Source of the DNA: Lachnospiraceae bacterium
GTDB taxonomy: Bacteria; Bacillota; Clostridia; Lachnospirales; Lachnospiraceae
Reading direction: 5' to 3'
NCBI GenBank assembly: GCA_910575565.1
Contig: CAJTFL010000012.1
Coordinates: forward strand, 62,001 to 126,000
Length of the DNA: 64,000 nucleotides
Of the stretch, positions 9,501-16,663 are shown one piece after another (within the stretch, counting starts at the first letter, position 1; each line of letters begins with the position of its first letter). A program made the position numbers and the translations under genes. The notes under the pieces are model-generated. The model saw only the letters and a list, made by a program, of their open reading frames with translations. It made no database searches and was not told the DNA's origin.

Positions 9501-10148
9501 GATACACGATTTGAATTAAAGCCTCTTGTAAAGATTAAGGATAATATTGTATTTTCGCCAATTACTATGAATCAGCTGAAAAGGGAATGGCTTAATGGAA
9601 TAATAGAATTTGTCTTGCCATATGAAATTGGTATGAAAAAAACGAAACAATTGTTGCAAGAGTGGAAAAATTCATATGAGAAACAGATTGTATATGATAT
9701 TGAAAATGTTTTTAAACAAGAAAAATATGATATTGTAAAACATAATTTCGAATTGAAAAAATTAAACAAAGAGCATCCGCAGTGGCTTGGTGATTATGAC
9801 GTATTTGCAGTAGATATCAATAATAGAGAAATATGGATTGTGGAATGTAAAGTAATAGAAAAAGTAGCAACCTTTTATGATATGTATCGCCAACAGAATA
9901 GATTTTTTAATGAACATAAGGAAGATGAAAAGTTTCAAAGGAGAATAGATTATTTGTGTGAAAATGCAGATAAGGTTATTCAAGAGTTGGGATGTGAGGA
10001 ATATATAGGGTACAAAGTAATACCGTATATGTGTATGAATAAGGTTATGGTTTCAAGATATAAAGAGATTGGTTTTCCTATTGTGTCATATTCAGAACTG
10101 GTTGAGATAATTTCGGAAAGTAGAACAAAAAATCAATGTATGCAATAA
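6525..10148 (+). CDS. Large 1207-aa protein with C-terminal PD-(D/E)xK nuclease-like motif
   Basis: I do not recognise a named family. The first ~1000 residues are mixed helix/strand with no Walker motif, transmembrane segment or repeat that I can see. Residues about 1060-1180 look like a restriction-endonuclease fold: a lead helix, YDVFAVDIN with Asp at about 1092, and WIVECKVIEK with the E-C-K triad at 1107-1109, the usual D...ExK spacing. The gene is strongly AT-rich. It starts behind GGGGCGG at the ATG at 6525, follows the AlbA_2 gene by 106 nt and shares its operator. A defence or restriction role is an inference from size, nuclease motif and island context. Confidence 0.6.
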   Translation: MIKTDAFPTIQMKINKLLKITNGYRFYDLVKAVYCINLCINNRSVLESCLALNACLIEYVEQGSQEINSYDSFENFFKRIYDIMKPGIADDYTVEDFGEVRIRYDNKFYRVIVGTGHNNVFACLNFLPVLARKTSHEDELKLVLSYSSGILDYFMEENKNDGVVEKRFEIPSEQLFNRVQKFFDKECKKYDIFKIAALMKSEEATIEKSHFVYKEDNIYPLYNVSLLVDLYDIWEKEIDYEQQIVVANIGIIERIYSLFETDRSRSCIMFAPAMIFPDQKFDSTQKTYTFVATSSHGAIFAINADEYENNQLEKEIENIEEYHKSGKLQIAETYNRFEKNGLRGLYISPDMPIEYLIYDSFTNPNQIHVSMGKAGVLERKICTALDIIYYLDFMEDTDELFEYLSYSKERDYKSTFGFGSDAAHYFTWKYQGRYIAKGAIVFDMLDVGYDTENEAVVEYFREKLSDYPFQVNDYLFQEPFLWKIEKRDSEDYEYVAKHGIGFGGIFFPLPRNNYVFLTNNVEFYKSVKDFGEYRQWIQVLEEIITEGFVSIKYIFEDKRAICNTGIQLAFMPIEYAAHAGHESFLNEERTYVYSDAQYHHHKWIIRYVVKDMQRIFRDIQEAENRSIELDILKEILLPLLLQIPDLSELFYAKIQQISSDKKKVGVFATSVEYKWDNNMQDFSPQDFHYHEVRKRIANVCYDRMINPGIYRGREANQVIRIMQKAVIEDFEREVSKYSWNALHVAMLDYHSTLLHDIYINQKRYGSYSGLDEEKDKEVRDRIIDQREKAKHDDRNVLYLIETNLFLHCETNLHATKENINFLLAYANWLVVLNDVADMCYFADTEAYIEITSEYVVDTVSDAQQSEKIDNLHHRVYSYSDGLKRNADIDGKYLEKVKETIKEDIGLDFQSFIDVLSYFSYSFSDEIVNKIGSNVFRGTWNELLNDFLVQMNGAITKEEAIGIFNYLVVAFENLKTENGKTDFYLPIGKRRTRDTRFELKPLVKIKDNIVFSPITMNQLKREWLNGIIEFVLPYEIGMKKTKQLLQEWKNSYEKQIVYDIENVFKQEKYDIVKHNFELKKLNKEHPQWLGDYDVFAVDINNREIWIVECKVIEKVATFYDMYRQQNRFFNEHKEDEKFQRRIDYLCENADKVIQELGCEEYIGYKVIPYMCMNKVMVSRYKEIGFPIVSYSELVEIISESRTKNQCMQ

Positions 10149-10191
10149 AATTTATTTTTTGATTATTGGTTGATTAATTAAAAGGTAGAAA

Positions 10192-10216
10192 GGCTCTGCA
10201 TACTGCAGGGCTTTTC
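10192..10216 (+). terminator. Terminator after the 1207-aa gene
   Basis: GGCTCTGCA and TGCAGGGC pair around TAC (one G-U pair) and are followed by TTTTCTT. Confidence 0.65.
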
Positions 10217-10423
10217 TTAGCTACATTTTCAGATAAATGGATAGAATAAATGGGGCCGGCATTATCGGCATTGTGGAATGTCGTATAACGGGCTGTTTTA
10301 TGGAGTTATCCATGACGGAATAACCAGTTATGTACATTTCCATGATGCTTGTTTAAATGCTTGAAACTATTCGCTTGAACGCATATAATTATAGCTGATA
10401 AAGTTTTCAGAGAGGTTGTTTAA

Positions 10424-10615
10424 AATGTTTGAGTATATTTCTGCCCAAGAAGCGGCGAAAAGTAGGGTATTGCAGTAAGACGAGTATAGAAGCTATGTGA
10501 AGAAAACTGAATATTCGGCGTGGCAAAGTTCAGTCGTATGTGGCTGATACCAAAGGAGGCAGAGAAATTCATTGATGACAGGTATAGAAAAAGTGGTGAT
10601 GTAGATGAATTATAA
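10424..10615 (+). pseudogene. Decayed helix-turn-helix (excisionase-type) gene
   Basis: Translation in shifting frames recovers MFEYISAQEAAK, then GIAVRRV*KLCEEN, then IFGVAKF, and a final WLIPKEAEKFIDD-like tail ending at TAA 10613-10615. This is the pattern of the small HTH proteins that precede two-component genes, of which an intact relative is at 13799-13987. At least two indels and one in-frame stop break it. Its tail overlaps the next ATG, as in the intact operon. Confidence 0.6.
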
Positions 10616-11515
10616 ATATGAAAAAAAGCAAAGGTTAAAATTTGCACTTATTGTAGCGTTTTTGGCATCAGTTATTGGTTTGATAATAGCAAATTTTTTA
10701 TCTTTCAGTTCGTATTAGAATATGGGAGTTTTAACAATTATTCCTTTTGACAGCCTGCTTTTTCTGAATGTGGGAATCATCTTATTAGGGATAGCCTGCT
10801 TTTCTATATTACAGCTACATCAATATAAAATTGGCAAATTGTTTGCAATGTATGCGCTTCTGTTGGGGTTGTCACTCTCACTTGCTCCATGCAATCGGTT
10901 GAATGAGTTTACCCTTTCCTTTGTTCGTGCTATTTTTACATTGGGCAGCAGTATGCTTCTTTTTCAAGTAGTCGGATATTTAACCTTATTACGAAGCAGA
11001 ATGTTATTCAAAATCCTTCAGGTAATGTTAATCTGCGTTGCCACCTTTAGCCTGATAATACAAATTTTAGCTTTTTTTCCGATAGAACAATTATGGATAT
11101 ACATTTTTGCGGATGAAAGCGTTAATAGCTGCGTTGTATTATCAGCATTTTTTCTATGGCTCTTATGATAGTAAATTATAAGAAAAGCAATTCCTACACC
11201 AGAAAACAGAGCAAAACTCTAATTTTGGGAATTGGAGCGGGAATTTTACTGTTTATTGCCATGTCTGTTATTCCCAATATATATTTCGTGCAAAACGGGC
11301 AGACAGAAAGGGAAGCCTTTGTGGAGGTTTCAATGTCGCCGACAGAAACAATGCTTGGTTCTCTGCCATTATTACTTTTTTCGGGGATTAGTATTGCAAT
11401 TATATTTGCATTATTGCACCCCCTTTCTCCGGGAGGACTGTTTCTTGGAATAACAGAAGAAATCCTTACCATATTAATCTGCCGCTCTTATGTTTTTTAT
11501 AAAAAATATATATGA
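10605..11515 (+). pseudogene. Truncated multi-pass sensor-kinase-like gene (membrane domain only)
   Basis: The frame opens with MNYKYEKKQRLKFALIVAFL (one membrane helix), meets TAG at 10716, and resumes in the same frame at 10722 with further hydrophobic helices (GVLTIIPFDSLLFLNVGIIL...). Near 11156 it shifts frame (MALMIVNYKKSNSYTRKQ...ILGIGAGILLF) and ends at 11515. The whole resembles the N-terminal multi-pass sensor half of ComP-like histidine kinases. No dimerisation or ATPase domain follows, because the MATE gene begins there on the other strand and overlaps by about 40 bp. Assignment to a kinase is an inference from topology. Confidence 0.5.
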
Positions 11516-12802
11516 AGCAACATTGAGCATCAATGCTCCAATCCATGCCATACCTTCTGCATATATGGTTGCTGCAAATCCAAATACAGGTAATCCAAAA
11601 TAAACGGCAGGTATGCGAATAATCATTTCAATTATTCCAGAACACATAGGTACAGCAGGTTTACCTAATCCTTGAACGCAACTGCGAAAAACAAACAATA
11701 AATTCAGAAGAACGATAAATACTGCTAAGAATTTTAAAAATATTGAAGCATAACCAGCAGCTTCCTGTCCAGAAAGCATTAATTTTGCCAGCAAATCGGA
11801 AAAGAAAAATAGTATTATTCCAAGCAATAATGCTGACAGAAGCGCCATTATGCCTGCAGTTTTTGTACCACTACGAATTCTTTCAAACTTCTTACCACCA
11901 AAATTCTGACCTGAAAATGAAGATATTGCAAAACCAATAGTTATTCCCGGCAACATAAAAAAATTTAGATATTTATTACAGGCAGAATACGCTGATGTAT
12001 AAACTACGCCATAACCATTTATACAACTTTGAACAAATACGCATCCGACAGAAGTAATTGAATTCATAAATGCCATTGGCAAGCCGTTTTTCAACAATTC
12101 CATTACTAATCTGAAGTTGAAAATGAAATCACGTTTGTTAATTTTTAGTTCGTTCATTCTATGTAATCTAAAATAACAAATAGCGGCAGAAATTAATTGT
12201 GAAATGAGCGTTGCATATGCTGCTCCAGAAACACCAAATTTGAATAGAAAAATTAACAATAAATCCAATACTATGTTTAATGCAGATGAAACACCTATTG
12301 CTAATAAGGGAGTTCTGCTGTCGCCCATCCCTCTTAAAATTGATGATAGTAAATTGTATGCTACCGTAATGAGCAAACCGCCGAATATAATGTAGCCATA
12401 AGCCAAACAATCGTTTAAAAGTTCATCATCCGTTTGTATGATCTGTAAAATTGGCTTTAAAAGCAATAAACCTATCGCGGAAAAAAGAACCCCAAATACA
12501 AAAGATATTTTTATAGACGAAGCAATCATTTCTTTTAGCTTACTTAAATCCTGTTCTCCGCAGGCTTGAGATATATTAACAGAAAAACCATTTGTTATGC
12601 CCATAATAAACCCTGTTAAGAAAAAAGAAAATGTTGTGAAATTACCGACGGCGGCAAGGGAATTGTCCCCCAATCCCTTCCCGATAATAACCATGTCCGC
12701 CAATGAATATATCTGTTGTAATATATTAGAAAATAACATCGGAAAGAAAAAAATCAAGAATGACTTTGTCACTGAACCTTTGGTAAAATCTGTTTTATTC
12801 AT
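11474..12802 (-). CDS. MATE-family efflux transporter
   Basis: 442 aa with about 12 predicted transmembrane helices, the usual MATE size. The start MNKTDFTKGSVTKSFLIFFFPMLFSNILQQIYSLADMVIIG is typical of the Na+/H+-coupled DinF/NorM-like subgroup, and the start codon is preceded by GAGG. MATE pumps export cationic drugs and metabolites. It is divergent from the AraC-type gene at 12967, which probably controls it. AT-rich sequence places it in the accessory island. The substrate is unknown. Confidence 0.88.
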   Translation of the reverse strand: MNKTDFTKGSVTKSFLIFFFPMLFSNILQQIYSLADMVIIGKGLGDNSLAAVGNFTTFSFFLTGFIMGITNGFSVNISQACGEQDLSKLKEMIASSIKISFVFGVLFSAIGLLLLKPILQIIQTDDELLNDCLAYGYIIFGGLLITVAYNLLSSILRGMGDSRTPLLAIGVSSALNIVLDLLLIFLFKFGVSGAAYATLISQLISAAICYFRLHRMNELKINKRDFIFNFRLVMELLKNGLPMAFMNSITSVGCVFVQSCINGYGVVYTSAYSACNKYLNFFMLPGITIGFAISSFSGQNFGGKKFERIRSGTKTAGIMALLSALLLGIILFFFSDLLAKLMLSGQEAAGYASIFLKFLAVFIVLLNLLFVFRSCVQGLGKPAVPMCSGIIEMIIRIPAVYFGLPVFGFAATIYAEGMAWIGALMLNVASYIFFIKNIRAAD

Positions 12803-12871
12803 GATTACACCGTCCTCAAACTAATGTTATTTAATTTTATCATTAATGAGGTATAACTTATATCAAGAAGC

Positions 12872-12900
12872 TTGCCTTTTTGTCAAAATTATGGCATAAT
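12872..12900 (+). promoter_or_regulatory. Candidate promoter of the second AraC gene
   Basis: TTGCCT (12872-12877), 17-bp spacer, CATAAT (12895-12900), 66 nt before the ATG at 12967. Confidence 0.45.
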
Positions 12901-12966
12901 CAAAAATAATTTAAGATTATTCACCCTTATGAATTTAGAATTTGTTATTATATAAAGGAATATTTT

Positions 12967-13725
12967 ATGAAAATAAGAACAGAACTTAATAGACAATTAT
13001 ATTTGCAAAAGGTACATGGATATAAAAAAGAATCCTATTATTTAAGAGATTCTGTATTTGAAGCAATAATAAGCGGAGATATAGAAAAATTGAAAATTCT
13101 TATTTCCTCGGGAATGATAAAGTTTCCTACTGAAATGAGAGTTTTATCAGAAAATCAATTAAATAATATGAAGTATCATTTTGTGATTATTGCAACACTC
13201 CTTGCTGAATCAAGTATGGGCAGCAGACTAGGCCATGATGAAGCTTATATGATAGCAGATATTTACAGTCAAAAATCGGACAAAGCCGTAATATGTGAGG
13301 ATCTGCAGGTTTTGCTTGAGGATATGTGTTTGGATTTTGCTAAACGAATATGCGAAGTAAAAAAGGACGACATAATATCAATTCATATCAGAAAATGTAT
13401 AGATCATATTTATGAAGATCTAAATGCAGATTTATCTGCGAAAGGATTAGCTGATTTTACAAAGCTAAATGTATCCTATCTATCGAAATTATTTAAGCAG
13501 GAAACCGGGCAAACTATTAAATCCTATGTTACTGCCGCTAAAATGGATACAGCGCAAAATCTGTTAAAATATAGTAATTTAAGTTATTTTGAAATTTCTG
13601 CATCACTTGGATATTCTTCACAAAGCGCTTTTACATATGCTTTTAGAAAATTTACAGGCATAACTCCAAAAAAATACCGCGAAAAAAATTATGAAGCAAA
13701 TAATTACATTGAAGACAAATTCTAA
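12967..13725 (+). CDS. AraC-family regulator (probable MATE activator)
   Basis: 252 aa. The C-terminal ~100 residues are a classic AraC double HTH (ADLSAKGLADFTKLNVSYLSKLFKQETGQTIKSYV... and YFEISASLGYSSQSAFTYAFRKFTGITPKKYREKN). The N-terminal part (residues 1-130) is helical and contains LTAESSMGSRLGHDEAYMIAD-like text (exact: LAESSMGSRLGHDEAYMIAD), as in the YSIRK/YesN-like AraC subgroup without a cupin. It is read divergently from the MATE gene across a 164-bp gap, the common arrangement for a pump and its regulator. AAGGAATATTTT precedes the ATG. The effector is unknown. Confidence 0.85.
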   Translation: MKIRTELNRQLYLQKVHGYKKESYYLRDSVFEAIISGDIEKLKILISSGMIKFPTEMRVLSENQLNNMKYHFVIIATLLAESSMGSRLGHDEAYMIADIYSQKSDKAVICEDLQVLLEDMCLDFAKRICEVKKDDIISIHIRKCIDHIYEDLNADLSAKGLADFTKLNVSYLSKLFKQETGQTIKSYVTAAKMDTAQNLLKYSNLSYFEISASLGYSSQSAFTYAFRKFTGITPKKYREKNYEANNYIEDKF

Positions 13726-13798
13726 TCTTTATTGTTTACATTTTGCCGCTTGTTTTATTCGAGCAAAAGAAGTAAAATACAACTATCGGAGGTGCAAA

Positions 13799-13987
13799 AT
13801 GGACTATATGACCTTGAAAGAATCAAGCAAACAATGGGGCGTAACCCCTCGATGGATAAACTGCTATCGCGCTGATGGGCGTATTCCTGGCGCTGTAAAA
13901 ATGGCAACAAGCTGGCTGATACCCAAAGATGCCAAGAAACCTATTGATGGCAGGACAAAACAAGGAAAGGGACAGCACTATGAGTAA
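13799..13987 (+). CDS. Small helix-turn-helix protein heading the two-component/ABC operon
   Basis: 62 aa, started at the ATG at 13799 behind CGGAGG. The sequence MDYMTLKESSKQWGVTPRWI...GRIPGAVKMATSWLIPKDAKKP is the MerR/excisionase-type winged HTH pattern found in Firmicutes mobile elements. It overlaps the response-regulator start by 8 bp, so the two are translationally coupled. A role as an accessory DNA-binding regulator of the operon is inferred. A decayed relative lies at 10424-10615. Confidence 0.75.
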   Translation: MDYMTLKESSKQWGVTPRWINCYRADGRIPGAVKMATSWLIPKDAKKPIDGRTKQGKGQHYE

Positions 13988-14678
13988 AATTTTGCTGCTG
14001 GAAGATGATATAAGCCTTGTAGACGGTTTGAAGCATTCTTTGAAGAAGAACGGATTTGAGGCCGAAATTGTCCGCACTGTTTCCGAAGCGCTCAACAGCA
14101 TCAAGGATATCAGAAAGTACGACCTGCTCATTCTGGATGTCACTTTACCTGATGGAACAGGTTTTGACGTTTGCGAGGCAGTACGCAGACAAAGTCAACA
14201 AGTCCCCATCATTTTTTTGACCGCCTCTGATGAAGAAGTGAACATTATCCGAGGTCTGGACAGCGGGGGCGATGATTACATTACAAAGCCATTCAGATTA
14301 GGGGAGTTATGCTCCCGCATCCGTGCGCTGCTTCGGAGAGCGGGCGCGTCAAACACGGGCAGTACAACCCTTATAGAATGTGGAGATGTAACGATTGATC
14401 TTTTAGGCAGCCGGGCATTGCTGAACGGTAAAAATTTGGAACTGACAAGCGCGGAATACCGGCTGCTATGCCTCCTGGCACGAAATGCAAACCGCGTCGT
14501 TACGCGGGAAATTATTTTGAGTGAGTTATGGGACAAAGCAGGAAACTTTGTCGATAACAATACACTGTCCGTCTATGTGCGGCGGCTCCGGGAAAAGGTA
14601 GAGGCAGACCCCTCGCATCCTAAACACCTGATAACTGTCCGTGGGTTTGGTTATCAATGGAAAGGGGCAGCTATATGA
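13980..14678 (+). CDS. OmpR/PhoB-family response regulator
   Basis: 232 aa. The receiver domain spans residues 1-115 with the acidic pocket (LLEDD), the phospho-acceptor Asp in LLILDVTLPDG, and the Lys in YITKPFRLGEL. The C-terminal winged HTH (TIDLLGSRALLNGKNLELTSAEYRLL...VRGFGYQWK) is of OmpR type. The stop overlaps the kinase start in ATGA. It is the partner of the kinase and probably controls the downstream ABC genes through the direct repeats at 15898-15930. Confidence 0.93.
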   Translation: MSKILLLEDDISLVDGLKHSLKKNGFEAEIVRTVSEALNSIKDIRKYDLLILDVTLPDGTGFDVCEAVRRQSQQVPIIFLTASDEEVNIIRGLDSGGDDYITKPFRLGELCSRIRALLRRAGASNTGSTTLIECGDVTIDLLGSRALLNGKNLELTSAEYRLLCLLARNANRVVTREIILSELWDKAGNFVDNNTLSVYVRRLREKVEADPSHPKHLITVRGFGYQWKGAAI

Positions 14679-15904
14679 GTTTTTACCATGATAAGCAAAT
14701 TAAAATCTATGGATGTTTCTTAGCCGCTTTTGGCTTTTTCATTGCAGGGACATGGCTGTTGTTCTATCTATATCAGACAAACTCCGTGAAAATGACGTGC
14801 CTCTTGCATGATGAAGCAGTTGTTTCCTCTCTTTTGGAGCAGGGAGTTTCAAGAGATATCATAGCGGCAGCAATCACAAATACCCACATTAGCATAGCCG
14901 GAGAAGAATTGTCAGCCGCGGTTGGTATAAAAAACCTAAATAATCGCTCTGGCTTGCCCTATATCACTCAATTTCAACATACTTCTATTTATTCCATTAT
15001 CGCCATTTCCTTATTGCTGGCCGCGGTTCTTTTCATCGGAACATTGTTGTTTTTCCGGCAGCGGAAACGGTTATATGAGCAGGCGGAGACGATCATTCAG
15101 AATTACATCAACGGAGACTATTCCTGCCATCTGCCGCAAAACAGCGAAGGGGCAGTTTTTCAGTTATTCGGACAGATTGAACAGCTTGCCACAATGCTGC
15201 AAGCAAAAAATGAAACAGCGCATAAGGCAAAAGAATTTTTGAAAAGCACCATTTCAGATATTTCCCATCAACTGAAAACGCCCCTCGCCGCACTTACCAT
15301 GTATCAGGAAATCATTGCGGATGAGCCGGATAATCCCGAAACGGTCAAAGCGTTTTCGGTCAAAATAGGAATTGCCTTAAAGCGCATGGAACAGCTCATT
15401 CAATCCATGCTGAAAATCACACGGTTAGACAGCGGAAATATTCTTTTTGAGAAAAGCGGCTGCCATATATCAGAATTAATTTCTCTATCCATCAGCGAAT
15501 TAACGACAAGGGCAGAAAGTGAAAATAAAAAAATACGGATTAAAGGAAATACAGAACAGCCGCTTGTTTGCGATCTGGAATGGACAAGTGAAGCGATTGG
15601 CAATATTGTCAAAAACGCGTTAGACCATGTAAGGCCGGGCGGAATCATTCAAATCACATGGGAGCGCACACCAGCAATATTTCGCATATTCATATCGGAT
15701 AATGGAAGCGGCATCGCACCAGAGGATATCCATCATATCTTCAAACGCTTTTACCGAAGCAAACATTCTCTTGATACGCAAGGTGTTGGGCTGGGCCTGC
15801 CTCTGGCAAAATCTATTATTGAGGGGCAAGGCGGATTTATCTCAGTACAGAGCGAAATAAACGAGGGGACAATATTTACAATTTCTTTCCTTACGGAATT
15901 GTAA
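14675..15904 (+). CDS. Sensor histidine kinase
   Basis: 409 aa. Two transmembrane helices (residues about 12-32 and 108-130) enclose a ~75-residue outside domain, followed by a HAMP-like linker. The dimerisation/phospho-acceptor helix is SDISHQLKTPLAALTMYQEI (H-box). The ATPase has an N-box (GNIVKNALDHV), a G1 box (ISDNGSGIAPED) and a G2 box (TQGVGLGLPLAKSIIEGQGG). It starts within the response regulator's stop codon. The signal is unknown; the architecture fits kinases controlling peptide-antibiotic-resistance-type ABC transporters. Confidence 0.93.
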   Translation: MSFYHDKQIKIYGCFLAAFGFFIAGTWLLFYLYQTNSVKMTCLLHDEAVVSSLLEQGVSRDIIAAAITNTHISIAGEELSAAVGIKNLNNRSGLPYITQFQHTSIYSIIAISLLLAAVLFIGTLLFFRQRKRLYEQAETIIQNYINGDYSCHLPQNSEGAVFQLFGQIEQLATMLQAKNETAHKAKEFLKSTISDISHQLKTPLAALTMYQEIIADEPDNPETVKAFSVKIGIALKRMEQLIQSMLKITRLDSGNILFEKSGCHISELISLSISELTTRAESENKKIRIKGNTEQPLVCDLEWTSEAIGNIVKNALDHVRPGGIIQITWERTPAIFRIFISDNGSGIAPEDIHHIFKRFYRSKHSLDTQGVGLGLPLAKSIIEGQGGFISVQSEINEGTIFTISFLTEL

Positions 15905-15930
15905 GCTGAAATTCACCTGATTGTAAGCTG
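15898..15930 (+). promoter_or_regulatory. Direct repeat pair, candidate response-regulator site
   Basis: ATTGTAAGCTG occurs at 15898-15908 and again at 15920-15930, exactly 22 bp (two helical turns) apart. The first copy overlaps the kinase stop codon, and the pair lies 38 nt before the ABC ATPase start. OmpR-type regulators bind such direct repeats. Confidence 0.5.
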
Positions 15931-15967
15931 TATCTGCTATCTTTTCGGTGAAGGAGGTTGCTACCCT

Positions 15968-16663
15968 ATGGAAATTCTAAACGTACAAAATTTGTGTAAA
16001 ACCTATGGCAAGGGCGAGGCCAAAGTAGACGCGCTAAAAAATGTGTCTTTTTCATTAAACAAGGGAGAGTTTGCCGCTGTGGTCGGAGAGTCCGGCTCCG
16101 GCAAAAGCACCCTGCTGAACTGCATCGGCGCTCTGGACACACCAACTTCCGGGAGTGTTCTCATGGACGGGCAAAATCTGTTCTCCATGAAAGAGGAAAA
16201 ACGCACAATTTTCCGGCGGCGCAACATCGGCTTTATCTTCCAGTCCTTTCAGCTTGTTTCCGAACTGAATGTAGAGCAAAATATCATGTTCCCCTTGCTC
16301 CTGGATTACCGAAAGCCTGACCCCACAGAAGTCCGGAAGATTTTGGAATTGCTGGGTCTGACCGAACGCAGCCGCCATCTGCCCAACCAGTTATCCGGCG
16401 GACAGCAGCAGCGTGTCGCCATTGGCCGCGCCCTCATTACAAGACCAAAGCTGATTTTAGCCGACGAGCCCACAGGAAACCTTGACAGCAAGAACAGCCA
16501 GGATGTCATTAATCTGCTCACACGTGCCTCCCGGCATTACCAGCAAACGATCCTGATGATTACCCACAACAAAAACCTGACAGCTTCCGTAGACCGGGTA
16601 TTCCGGGTAACCGATGGTATTCTTACGGATTTGGGAGGGAAAACGGATGAAACGTTATCTTGA
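15968..16663 (+). CDS. ABC transporter ATP-binding protein, MacB/BceA type
   Basis: 231 aa with all nucleotide-binding motifs: Walker [13 protein letters not shown]-loop [17 protein letters not shown], signature [15 protein letters not shown], Walker [14 protein letters not shown] and the His-loop ITHN. GAAGGAGG precedes the ATG. It overlaps the permease gene by 17 bp. With the permease it would form a MacB-fold machine that uses ATP for transmembrane mechanotransmission or for substrate release rather than classic import. Confidence 0.93.
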   Translation: MEILNVQNLCKTYGKGEAKVDALKNVSFSLNKGEFAAVVGESGSGKSTLLNCIGALDTPTSGSVLMDGQNLFSMKEEKRTIFRRRNIGFIFQSFQLVSELNVEQNIMFPLLLDYRKPDPTEVRKILELLGLTERSRHLPNQLSGGQQQRVAIGRALITRPKLILADEPTGNLDSKNSQDVINLLTRASRHYQQTILMITHNKNLTASVDRVFRVTDGILTDLGGKTDETLS

